Origin: Thermoflexales bacterium | Lineage (GTDB): Bacteria > Chloroflexota > Anaerolineae > J036 > Brachytrichaceae | Assembly: GCA_025057935.1 (NCBI GenBank) | Contig: JANWUW010000087.1 | Coordinates: 1 to 61,599 of the forward strand | Length of the DNA stretch: 61,599 nucleotides | Direction of reading: 5' to 3' | Part shown: in pieces, positions 1 through 7,513 of the stretch | Layout of the letters: every line of letters starts with the position of its first letter | How positions within the stretch are numbered: the stretch's first letter is position 1 | Position numbers and translations under genes: made by a program | The notes under the pieces: generated by a model | What the model was told of the DNA's origin: nothing | The model's input: the letters and a program-made list of their open reading frames with translations, nothing else | Database searches by the model: none

Positions 1-1
1 G

Positions 2-772
2 GTGGTGGACGACCGCAAGGTCGTGTTCGATCTCACCGATCTCTCGCCTTGGAAGCGCTACGATGTGTGCTTCGAGCGCACTGTGTCGCAAAGCCGCGCG
101 CTTTACATTCAACGCATCATGAAGCTCGCGGGCGTGCGCACTGTGAACACACATGAGGTGATCGAGAACTGCGGCGATAAGTTCATCACCACGCAGCTTT
201 TGATGCAGCACGGAGTGCCCACTACGCGAGTGATGATGGCGTTCACGCCGGCGAGCGCGCTGGAAGCCATTGAGCAACTCGGCTATCCTTGCGTGCTCAA
301 GCCTGTCGTCGGCTCGTGGGGGCGCGGGGTGGTGCGCGTCAACGACCGCGATGCGGCTGAAGCCGTGGTCATGCTGCGCGACGAGCTGGGCGGCTACGCC
401 CAGCATATCTACTACATCCAAGAGCACGTGCGCAAACCCGGGCGCGACATTCGCTCCTTCGTCGTCGGCGATCGCACCATTGCCGCTATCTACCGCACCT
501 CCGAGCACTGGATCACAAACACCCACCTCGGCGGCAAGGCGAGCAATTGCCCGGTGACGCCAGAGCTCGATGCGATCAGCGTTGCAGCAGCGAAGGCTGT
601 GGGTGGCGGCATCGTCGCTGTGGATATCTTCGAGGATCCAGAGCGCGGCTTGCTCGTAAACGAGGTTAACCACACCATGGAGTTCCGCAACAGCGTGCCA
701 GCGACCGGCGTTGACATCCCCGGCGCGATGGCGGATTACGTGGTCGCTGTGGCACGCGGCGAGATAGGATAA
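2..772 (+). CDS. lysX: LysX-type ATP-grasp ligase (5' end cut by window)
   Basis: ATP-grasp amino-acid ligase of the LysX/ArgX family, which couples the amino group of alpha-aminoadipate (LysX) or glutamate (ArgX) to the carrier protein LysW in lysine or arginine synthesis. Visible signs are the nucleotide-binding stretch [12 protein letters not shown] (about residues 98-109), the RSFVVGDR segment and a C-terminal [13 protein letters not shown] metal/ATP-binding motif. The reading frame is open to the window edge. About 256 residues are seen against roughly 280 in the family, so a short N-terminal part is probably missing and the first GTG is unlikely to be the true start. LysX and ArgX cannot be told apart here. 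The next gene follows after 9 nt on the same strand. Confidence 0.85.
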   Translation: MVDDRKVVFDLTDLSPWKRYDVCFERTVSQSRALYIQRIMKLAGVRTVNTHEVIENCGDKFITTQLLMQHGVPTTRVMMAFTPASALEAIEQLGYPCVLKPVVGSWGRGVVRVNDRDAAEAVVMLRDELGGYAQHIYYIQEHVRKPGRDIRSFVVGDRTIAAIYRTSEHWITNTHLGGKASNCPVTPELDAISVAAAKAVGGGIVAVDIFEDPERGLLVNEVNHTMEFRNSVPATGVDIPGAMADYVVAVARGEIG

Positions 773-781
773 GCAGAGGCT

Positions 782-1375
782 ATGGAAAAGCTGAGGCTGT
801 ATCTTTCCTCTGCGCCAGACCTGCGCTTTGAGCGCTCAGTGCTCGCGCGCGCTGTTGCCGAAATCCCCACCTCGCTCGGCTGGCTGATCCGCCAAACGCC
901 GAACGAGGCGCGCGAGCCGGACCTTGGCGCAATCCGCCGTGCTGATGCGTTCATCCTGCTGTTGGGGCGTGACATTCAAGCCCCGGTGGGCTTGGAGTGG
1001 AGCACAGCGCAGCGCGCTGGCGCGCGCATCTTGGCGTTTTACAGCACCGCGACGCGCCAAACTCAAGCAGCCCAAGCGTTCATCAGCGAAGTGGAGCGTT
1101 TCACGCGCTGGCAGAAGTTCGCTTCGGCTGCAGAGCTGCGCTACAAAGTGTTGCGCTTGCTTGTGGATCACCTGGTCGCTCATCGGGAGGAGTACGAGAT
1201 TGACGCTGCTGAAGTGCAGCGCCTACGCGCGTGGCGTGAGCAGCTCAAGCAGACGCCAGTGGACGATGTGCGCGCCCAAACGCATGCAAACGCGGTCATC
1301 TTCACTACCGAGCGCTACGAGCCGAGCGAAGGCGTGCTGATCAACGCGCCGCCAGCGGAGGGCGCAAACTCGTGA
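782..1375 (+). CDS. DUF4062-like protein of unknown function
   Basis: 197-residue soluble protein. The N-terminus (LYLSS, then DLRFER about ten residues on) and the later ADAFILLLGRD segment resemble DUF4062, a Rossmann/TIR-like domain in which an SS..D....ER motif is followed by a second hydrophobic strand. The C-terminal 60 residues look helical and are not recognised. The ATG follows a weak purine run after lysX (9-nt gap), and its TGA overlaps the GTG of the next gene (GTGA at 1372-1375), so the three genes are probably co-transcribed. DUF4062 proteins often belong to signalling or defence proteins, but no effector domain is visible here, so no function is assigned. Confidence 0.6.
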   Translation: MEKLRLYLSSAPDLRFERSVLARAVAEIPTSLGWLIRQTPNEAREPDLGAIRRADAFILLLGRDIQAPVGLEWSTAQRAGARILAFYSTATRQTQAAQAFISEVERFTRWQKFASAAELRYKVLRLLVDHLVAHREEYEIDAAEVQRLRAWREQLKQTPVDDVRAQTHANAVIFTTERYEPSEGVLINAPPAEGANS

Positions 1376-2652
1376 ACGCGTGGCGCCTGCTGGTTGTGCT
1401 GGCGCTGTATGCAGCGTTGGGCGTCTCCTTCGCCATGCAGGTACCGGCTTGGCAAAACCCCGACGAGCCTGCACACTACAACTACACGCGCCAGCTCGCA
1501 GCCGGCATCGTGCCAGTGATCGAGCCGAGCGACTGGGAGCCAACCTTCGTGCCCATCCCGCCGCGTGAGCGCAACGTTCCCGTCGCGCGACTCACTTACG
1601 AGGATCATCAGCCGCCGCTGTTCTACGCGCTCTCGCTGCCTGTCTTTCTGCTCAGCAATGGCGATCTCGGTGCGCTGCGTTTGTTCACGCTGTTCATCGG
1701 CGCGCTAAGCCTTGTTTGCGCTCACCAGGTCGTGCATCTTATCTTCCCAACCCGACCTTGGGTAGCCGCATTTGCGGTAGCGATCGTGGGGCTGCTGCCT
1801 CAGCATCTGTTTGTTCTCTCTGGCTACAACAACGATGCGCTCGCGGAGCTGTGGATCGCGTTGACTGCATGGCAGGCAGTGCGCTGGTTGCGCGCTGCGT
1901 CGTCGCCTGCGCCCAAGGCGCTGATGGGGCTTGGCGTCGTCGTCGGGCTTGCCTTTTGGACGAAAGCCACAGCGTATCTTGCGCTGCCCCTTGCACTCCT
2001 TGGGGCGTGGTTTGCCGAGGCATCCTCGTGGCGGCAGCGCGTCTGGCGCGTTCTACAAGTGGGACTCATCGCCTGTCTGATTGGCTTGCCGTGGTGGGTG
2101 CGCAATGTGATGGTGTACGGCGGGCTCGATTTCCTCGGCTTGCAGGCGCACAATGCTGCTGTCCTTGGGCAACCAACAACGGCGGCGTGGATTGCGCAGC
2201 ATGGTTTCGCTGAGGTGCTTTGGCGCGGGCTGCGCACCACGTTTCAATCGTTCTGGGGGCAGTTCGGATGGATGAGCATTCCGCTGAGCGAGCGCTGGTA
2301 TCTGCTGCTGCTGGCGCTCTCCTCGCTTTCAGCCGCAGCGTTTGCGATGTGGTGGGCGCAGGAGGGCGTGCGACTTGAAGCAGCGCAGCGCCGTGCGCTC
2401 AACGCGCTGGCGGGATTGACGCTGTTCACAGTGCTCGCGTTTGCTTGGTACAACCTGCAGTTCGTGCAGCACCAAGGGCGTTACTTGTTCCCTGCGCTGT
2501 TGCCAATCGGTTTGGCAGTTGCGCTCGGTTGGTCGCACGTGCTCCGACGCTGGCACGCCCTCGCACAACGAGCTTGGCTCGGCGCGACGCTGGGCTTAGG
2601 CGCGTTTGACGCCTACTTGCTCTGGCGTGTGATTGTGCCGGAGATGACTTAG
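1372..2652 (+). CDS. Polytopic membrane protein, ArnT/DUF2142-like glycosyltransferase
   Basis: 426-residue integral membrane protein with about ten hydrophobic helices. An extracytoplasmic acidic motif follows the first helix (QNPDEPAHYNY, about residues 28-38), then an EDHQPPLFYAL segment, the pattern of ArnT/PMT-like GT-C transferases and DUF2142 proteins that move sugars from polyprenyl-phosphate carriers on the outer face of the membrane. The GTG start overlaps the TGA of the preceding gene by 4 nt (translational coupling). The N-terminal layout matches the larger minus-strand protein at 18992-21196, so the two look like paralogues, but this copy lacks the C-terminal beta-rich module. 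Donor and acceptor are unknown. Confidence 0.7.
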   Translation: MNAWRLLVVLALYAALGVSFAMQVPAWQNPDEPAHYNYTRQLAAGIVPVIEPSDWEPTFVPIPPRERNVPVARLTYEDHQPPLFYALSLPVFLLSNGDLGALRLFTLFIGALSLVCAHQVVHLIFPTRPWVAAFAVAIVGLLPQHLFVLSGYNNDALAELWIALTAWQAVRWLRAASSPAPKALMGLGVVVGLAFWTKATAYLALPLALLGAWFAEASSWRQRVWRVLQVGLIACLIGLPWWVRNVMVYGGLDFLGLQAHNAAVLGQPTTAAWIAQHGFAEVLWRGLRTTFQSFWGQFGWMSIPLSERWYLLLLALSSLSAAAFAMWWAQEGVRLEAAQRRALNALAGLTLFTVLAFAWYNLQFVQHQGRYLFPALLPIGLAVALGWSHVLRRWHALAQRAWLGATLGLGAFDAYLLWRVIVPEMT

Positions 2653-2656
2653 CGCC

Positions 2657-3604
2657 ATGCACTCAGGTCAACAGATCAACATCCACAAGTGCAACGCGCA
2701 GGGCGACCGCTTGCTCACTTACGCGGGCGAGGTCATCGCTGCTGACACGGCCGCTGTTGTTGTGCGCGCAGTGTGGACGCGCGGACGTCAAGTGCTCCCC
2801 TACGTCACACTCGAACAAGGCGATGTGTTCATTGAGACGTTTTACCGCGATCGTTGGTACAACGTGTTCGAGGTGCGCGCAGCGAGCGGCGAGCTTAAAG
2901 GCTGGTATGCCAACATCACGCGCCCGCCGCGCATCGCAGCCGCCGATTTGGATTGGCTCGACCTCGCCACGGATGCGTGGATGAGTGCTGAAGGGCGCGT
3001 GCTTGTGCTGGATGAGGAGGAATTTGAAGCGTTGCGCAGTTTGCTTCCTGTAGAAGTGATGGATGCAGCGCATGCGGCTATGCCTCTCATGCTTGAGGAT
3101 TTGCGCGTGCGCTGGCGCGCATACGCCAATGACCAGATTGCTGCAGCGCTGCTCGCGCGCGGCTGGACGCTCGCCACAGCGGAATCATGCACTGGTGGAC
3201 TCGTGGGCGATGTGATCACCGAACGTGCTGGCAGCTCTGCCTATTTCGTCGGCGGCGTGATCGCCTACAGCAACGCCGTGAAGCAGCACGTGCTCGGCGT
3301 GCGCGCGGAAACGCTGCAGCGCTTCGGCGCGGTAAGCGCCCAGTGTGCGCTGGAGATGGCACAGGGCGTGCGGCGCGCGCTCGGCGCGCACGTCGGCGTA
3401 AGCACGACGGGGATCGCTGGCCCCGGCGGCGCAACGCCAAACAAGCCGGTCGGCTTGACCTTCGTCGCGCTGAGCACGCCAGAGAGCGAGCATATAACGC
3501 GCAACGTGTGGCAAGGCGACCGCCATTCCAACAAGCAGGAAGCTGCAGACGAGGCGCTGCGCCTGCTCTTGCGCTGGGCTACCGAGCGTGGGGATTCGCG
3601 ATAG
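2657..3604 (+). CDS. DUF402-CinA C-terminal domain fusion (PncC-like NMN amidase)
   Basis: 315 residues with two recognisable parts. Residues about 1-150 look like DUF402 (FomD/nucleotide-phosphatase fold): YRDRWYNVFEV, GWYANITRPPRI and a DEEEFEAL helix. Residues about 157-312 are the CinA C-terminal domain, the nicotinamide-nucleotide amidase PncC that deamidates NMN in pyridine nucleotide salvage, with the ESCTGG motif at 176-181 and TGIAGPGG further on. The frame is continuous across the junction, with no stop or second start signal. The ATG lies 4 nt after the upstream stop. The stop TAG directly abuts the stop of the convergent cysteine desulfurase gene (TAGCTA at 3602-3607). The normal CinA N-terminal MoaB-like domain is absent. 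Confidence 0.8.
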   Translation: MHSGQQINIHKCNAQGDRLLTYAGEVIAADTAAVVVRAVWTRGRQVLPYVTLEQGDVFIETFYRDRWYNVFEVRAASGELKGWYANITRPPRIAAADLDWLDLATDAWMSAEGRVLVLDEEEFEALRSLLPVEVMDAAHAAMPLMLEDLRVRWRAYANDQIAAALLARGWTLATAESCTGGLVGDVITERAGSSAYFVGGVIAYSNAVKQHVLGVRAETLQRFGAVSAQCALEMAQGVRRALGAHVGVSTTGIAGPGGATPNKPVGLTFVALSTPESEHITRNVWQGDRHSNKQEAADEALRLLLRWATERGDSR

Positions 3605-4783
3605 CTACGCCTCTGCAAGCGCCAAGCGCACGCGCGTCACGCATTCGGGGAGCACGTCGAGGAAGGCGTCAACCTCAGCTTCGGTAGTGGCGTAGCCCAG
3701 CGTGACGCGCAAGCTGCCGATTGCCCACTCGGGCGTGAATCCCATCGCCAACAGCACCGGTGAAGGCTCAGGATTACCGCTGCTGCACGCGCTGCCCGTG
3801 CTCACCGCGAATCCCTCCACGTCGAGCGCCATGAGCAGCGACTCGCCATCCACTCCCTGAAACACAAAGCTCGCGTGATTGGGCAAGCGCTGCGTGGGAT
3901 GCCCTGTGAGCTGCACTTCTGGCACGCGCTCAAGCACGCCGTTGATCAGGCGATCGCGCAGTCTTGCAAGGCGCGCGACGTGCAGTTCCTGTTCGCGCTG
4001 CACCATGCGCAGCGCTGCCGCTGTCCCGACGGCGCCCGCCACGTTGACTGTGCCTGGTCGGCGCCCGCGCTCGTGTCCGCCGCCAGTGATCGGCGGCATG
4101 TAGGGCGTGCCCTCGCGAATGTAGAGCATGCCAACGCCTTTTGGTCCGTAGAACTTGTGTGCCGAGAGTGCGAGCAGGTCTGCGTTCAGCGCGCTCACGT
4201 CTATCGGCATATAGGCAGGCGCCTGCACGGCGTCGGTGTGGAACAGGATGCCGCGCTCGCGGCAGAGCGCGCCGATCTCGCGCACAGGCTGGAGCGTGCC
4301 GACCTCGTTATTCGCCAGCATCACGCTCACCAGCACTGTGTCTCGGCGCAGCGCACGCCGCACGTCGTCTGGATCCACCATCCCGAAGCGATCGACGGGC
4401 AAAATGGTCACCTCGAAACCGAACCATTCGCGCAACTGCGATACCGTTGCGGCGACAGCTTGATGCTCTACAGCAGAGGTGATGAGGTGTTGCCCTTTGC
4501 CTTGACGGCGCGCTGCGAAAGCAACGCCGCGCAGGGCGAGGTTGTTGGCTTCGGTGCCAGAGGCGGTGAAGACGATCTCACCGCTGCGCGCACCGATGGC
4601 GCATGCCACAGTGGCGCGTGCCTCGTCCAGTGCGGCTGCGGCGCGCCGCCCGAACGCATGCAGCGAGGAGGCGTTCCCGAAGCGCTCGCCGAAATACGGC
4701 AGCATGGCGCTGATGACCGACTCGGCGACTGGCGTAGTTGCCGCATGATCGAGGTAAACAGGTTCACGCCTCACAACAAGCAT
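3605..4783 (-). CDS. iscS: Cysteine desulfurase (NifS/IscS family)
   Basis: PLP enzyme that takes sulfur from cysteine for Fe-S clusters, tRNA thiolation and related pathways. The start at 4783 gives 392 residues and places YLDHAATTP at residues 9-17, as in other family members; an upstream extension to 5092 is open but lacks family character and would run into the divergent gene. Key features are ASGTEANNLALRG, the PLP-lysine motif LSAHKFYGPKG and the active-site cysteine loop STGSACSSGNPEPS. The short loop fits the IscS/NifS group rather than SufS. No iscU or sufU partner lies nearby. It is divergent from the WecG-like gene, with a gap of only 22 nt. Confidence 0.9.
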   Translation of the reverse strand: MLVVRREPVYLDHAATTPVAESVISAMLPYFGERFGNASSLHAFGRRAAAALDEARATVACAIGARSGEIVFTASGTEANNLALRGVAFAARRQGKGQHLITSAVEHQAVAATVSQLREWFGFEVTILPVDRFGMVDPDDVRRALRRDTVLVSVMLANNEVGTLQPVREIGALCRERGILFHTDAVQAPAYMPIDVSALNADLLALSAHKFYGPKGVGMLYIREGTPYMPPITGGGHERGRRPGTVNVAGAVGTAAALRMVQREQELHVARLARLRDRLINGVLERVPEVQLTGHPTQRLPNHASFVFQGVDGESLLMALDVEGFAVSTGSACSSGNPEPSPVLLAMGFTPEWAIGSLRVTLGYATTEAEVDAFLDVLPECVTRVRLALAEA

Positions 4784-4805
4784 TCTAGGATCGCCGCGTG
4801 AGTTG

Positions 4806-5576
4806 ATGATGAGTGGACTGAGACCGCGCCGCGTGTTTATCCTCGGAGTGCCCGTAGATGACGTGACTGAAGCCGAAGCATGCGCGATTGCAGCGCAATG
4901 CGTAGAACGCGGCGGCGTACACCAGTTTGCCACGGTGAATCCAGAGTTCATCATGACGGCACAGCGCTTGCCAGAGTTCAAGGCACTGCTGCAGCGCACT
5001 GAGTTGAACGTGCCCGATGGCGTCGGCGTGCTCTGGGCAGCGCGGCAATGCGGCAGCCCGCTGCGAGAACGCGTTGCTGGGGTGGATCTCATGACGCGCT
5101 TGTGCGCGGTTGCTGCCGAGCGCGGCTGGCGCGTGTTCTTGCTAGGCGCTCAGCCAGGGGTTGCGGATCGTGCTGCGGAGCTGCTCGTGCTGCGTTGCCC
5201 AGGGCTGCGCGTGTGCGGCACGTTTGCTGGCTCGCCGCGCCCAGAGCATGCTGAGGACATTGTGGCGCGCATTCGCGCTGCCGATCCGCATCTGCTTTTT
5301 GTGGCTTACGGCGCGCCAGCGCAGGACTTGTGGCTTGGCGAGCACCTGCCGCATCTTGAGCGACCCGGACACGGGATGTTGGGCATGGGAGTTGGGGGTG
5401 CGTTTGATTTCATCGCAGGTGTGCAGCGACGCGCCCCGCGATGGGTTCAGCGCCTCGGGTTAGAGTGGCTGTATCGCTTGGTGCGCCAACCGTGGCGCTG
5501 GCGGCGCCAACTGGCGCTTGTGCGCTTCGCATGGCTTGTGCTTCGAGAACGCGAAGCTACGATGCTTCGACTATGA
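4806..5576 (+). CDS. WecG/TagA/CpsF family glycosyltransferase
   Basis: 256-residue GT26-type enzyme that adds an N-acetylaminosugar (for example ManNAc or its acid) to a polyprenyl-diphosphate-linked sugar in cell-surface polymer synthesis. Typical motifs are the early TVNPEFIM, PDGVGVLWAAR, GVDLM, the VFLLGAQPGVAD strand-loop, and GAPAQDLWLGEH followed by MGVGGAFDFIAGVQRRAPRW. TTG at 4803 and ATG at 4806 and 4809 are all possible starts; ATG at 4806 was taken. No Shine-Dalgarno sequence is evident. The basic C-terminus (RQPWRWRRQ) fits peripheral membrane association. Confidence 0.88.
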   Translation: MMSGLRPRRVFILGVPVDDVTEAEACAIAAQCVERGGVHQFATVNPEFIMTAQRLPEFKALLQRTELNVPDGVGVLWAARQCGSPLRERVAGVDLMTRLCAVAAERGWRVFLLGAQPGVADRAAELLVLRCPGLRVCGTFAGSPRPEHAEDIVARIRAADPHLLFVAYGAPAQDLWLGEHLPHLERPGHGMLGMGVGGAFDFIAGVQRRAPRWVQRLGLEWLYRLVRQPWRWRRQLALVRFAWLVLREREATMLRL

Positions 5577-5577
5577 T
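5572..5577 (+). promoter_or_regulatory. -10-like TATGAT, 8 nt before the methyltransferase start
   Basis: TATGAT matches the TATAAT consensus at five of six bases and ends 8 nt before the ATG at 5586, so transcription would begin at or next to the start codon. It overlaps the end of the upstream glycosyltransferase gene. No Shine-Dalgarno sequence is present. No convincing -35 was seen. Confidence 0.4.
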
Positions 5578-5585
5578 GTAGTCTC

Positions 5586-6485
5586 ATGCCGTTGCCTCGA
5601 GCGATTGTTCTGGAAGGCGATTGCTTGCAGCAAATGGCAAAGCTGCAAGTGCAGGGAATCAACTTTGCGCTGACCTTCTTGGACCCGCCCTTCAATCAGG
5701 GCAAGGAGTATGCCTACTTCAGCGACGACCTTCCAGAGGAGGAATACTGGGGGTGGATGGAACAAGTGTGTCGCGCTGCACACCAGCTTACTCTCGAGGG
5801 AGGGGCGATCTACTTCATGCAGCGCGAGAAGAACGCAGAGCATGTGCTGCGCGTCTTGCGCGAAACGGGTTGGACGCTGCAAAACGTGATCATTTGGGTC
5901 AAGCGGACTTCTGCGGTCCCCAACGAGTGGCGCTTCGGCAAGCAGTATCAAATCATCGCGTTCGCCACGAAAGGATTCAAGCCACGCGTTTTTCACCGTT
6001 TGCGCATTGATGCTCCTCTGCGTCCCGAGTATCGCTACCCTCGAGAGAATGGCATGTATGTCACTGATGTTTGGGATGACATTCGGGAGTTGACCTCTGG
6101 CTACTTCGCGGGCGAAGAGGCGCTGCGTGACGCCCGCGGCAATCGGCTGCATAAGCAGCAATCTCCTGTGGCGTTGCTGGCGCGTATCCTCCTCAGCTCC
6201 ACATTGCCAGGAGATTGGGTGTTGGACCCATTCGCTGGCACAGGCACGACGGCTGTTGTGGCGCAGCAGTTAGGACGACACTCTGTCTCTATTGAGATAG
6301 ACCCAGAGAACGTAGCATGCATTTGTCAACGTTTGAGCGCACGACGTGAAGCGGATTCGATCGCAGTGCTCAAGCATTACTACCGCTTCACGCCCAATCT
6401 CGAACAAGTCTGGGGCGAGACTGACTTTCCTCCGCCAGTGCCTGTCCCGTCAGCGCAGTTCACGCTGTTCGATTCAGGCGAGTGA
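5586..6485 (+). CDS. DNA methyltransferase of a type II R-M system (beta-class amino-methylase)
   Basis: 299-residue SAM-dependent DNA methyltransferase. The catalytic motif IV, LDPPF at about residues 32-36, comes before the SAM-binding motif I, DPFAGTGTT at about 214-222. That circular order is typical of beta-class N6-adenine and N4-cytosine methylases, and which base is modified cannot be decided. Further motifs are GGAIYFMQR and VIIWVKRTSA. The stop at 6483-6485 is followed after one base by the GTG of a PD-(D/E)xK nuclease gene, which makes this the protective half of a restriction-modification pair. Codons seem less rich in G+C than in neighbouring genes by eye, consistent with transfer. 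Confidence 0.88.
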   Translation: MPLPRAIVLEGDCLQQMAKLQVQGINFALTFLDPPFNQGKEYAYFSDDLPEEEYWGWMEQVCRAAHQLTLEGGAIYFMQREKNAEHVLRVLRETGWTLQNVIIWVKRTSAVPNEWRFGKQYQIIAFATKGFKPRVFHRLRIDAPLRPEYRYPRENGMYVTDVWDDIRELTSGYFAGEEALRDARGNRLHKQQSPVALLARILLSSTLPGDWVLDPFAGTGTTAVVAQQLGRHSVSIEIDPENVACICQRLSARREADSIAVLKHYYRFTPNLEQVWGETDFPPPVPVPSAQFTLFDSGE

Positions 6486-6486
6486 C

Positions 6487-7470
6487 GTGGGTGCCTTCAG
6501 GTTGTTTGTCTCGGTTGCGAGCGCTGTTGCGTCGAAACCGGAATTGCTGACCGATCGTTCGCTCGAGGAACTGGCTTCGCTATACGAGCCGTATGCCTAC
6601 ATTGGAAGTCGGCATACTCTGCGAGAAGGCGTTTTTCGGGATGCAGTGCGCATTGCGCAATGCGCGCAGGAGAGAGGAGACACGCTTGAGGACGCTGTTG
6701 CTTGGTGGTATGGGACACGAAAGTGGAGGATTGACTCCGGCGCATTTCCTGATTTCGTGATGGCTTGGGAGGGGACGGGCGCTGTTGGCGATGGCGCGCT
6801 TGTGGAGCTCAAGGATTCACGAAGTGGCGCGATTGCGTCGTTTAACTCAACCCTGCCCTCATCGCACAAGAAGCTCGAAGCCCTCACGGAGCTGGTAAAG
6901 GATGCCGTGCGCCGCTACGAAGCCTGTCTGCAGGGGAGAGAGGGACCGGAAGAGCGGGAGTGTTTCTACCTTGTTCGGACTCACAGAGCCAAACCACAAC
7001 TCTGTCGTCTTTCGTTGGTTCAGGGCTCTTTCTTCGAGACGCTTCCCACGTCTGAACTTCTCACATCACTTTGGGAGCAAGTGCTTGAGCAGGCGAAGGT
7101 GCCACCCAAGTTGCGAGGTGCAATCATCTCGTATCTTTCGCAGCTTGGACGCGAGGACATTGCACAAACGCGGCAAATAGCGCGCGCTTCTATCAAGCCG
7201 CGCCTGCGCATCATGAGCGAGATCGTTCGCAAGGGTAATCCGCACGCATATCCAGAACTAACACCACGCAGCATTAACCTCACCCTAAAGCTGCCCGAGG
7301 AGCTAGTGCAGTGCCCAACTGAGCAGGATCGCGCTCAGCGAAGTTGGGCATGGATCGAAGACCAATGCCAAAAGGAGAGCATTGCGCCGCTCCAAGCCAG
7401 TGAGTTCGCATTAAAGCTTGTCCAGCATCGCCGCAACGGCCTGCACCTCGTGCTTCAGAAGGCTGTGTAG
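6487..7470 (+). CDS. Putative type II restriction endonuclease (PD-(D/E)xK)
   Basis: With GTG 6487 as start the protein has 327 residues. It carries a textbook nuclease signature: P88-D89 in GAFPDF, then 17 residues, then E107-L-K109 in ALVELKDS. It sits 1 nt behind the methyltransferase stop, so translational coupling is likely and would keep nuclease synthesis dependent on the methylase. The open frame extends further upstream to 6346 inside the methylase gene, but that part is low-complexity Arg/Ser sequence and is unlikely to be coding. I do not recognise the specificity family, and the target site is unknown. No controller (C) protein gene is visible. Confidence 0.75.
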   Translation: MGAFRLFVSVASAVASKPELLTDRSLEELASLYEPYAYIGSRHTLREGVFRDAVRIAQCAQERGDTLEDAVAWWYGTRKWRIDSGAFPDFVMAWEGTGAVGDGALVELKDSRSGAIASFNSTLPSSHKKLEALTELVKDAVRRYEACLQGREGPEERECFYLVRTHRAKPQLCRLSLVQGSFFETLPTSELLTSLWEQVLEQAKVPPKLRGAIISYLSQLGREDIAQTRQIARASIKPRLRIMSEIVRKGNPHAYPELTPRSINLTLKLPEELVQCPTEQDRAQRSWAWIEDQCQKESIAPLQASEFALKLVQHRRNGLHLVLQKAV

Positions 7471-7493
7471 CGCTCTGTTCTATTCCACATTGC

Positions 7494-7499
7494 TACAAT
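7494..7499 (+). promoter_or_regulatory. -10-like TACAAT upstream of the cNMP/PH-domain gene
   Basis: TACAAT (five of six bases of TATAAT) lies in the 43-nt gap after the nuclease gene and ends 14 nt before the ATG at 7514. The mRNA leader would be under about 8 nt and has no Shine-Dalgarno sequence. The -35 position has no recognisable hexamer. Confidence 0.45.
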
Positions 7500-7513
7500 C
7501 CTTGTGACGCGCC

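Noticed and set aside
4784-5092. N-terminal extension of the cysteine desulfurase
   Set aside because: About 103 additional codons are open, but they lack family similarity and lie antisense to the WecG-like gene; ATG 4783 gives the normal length.
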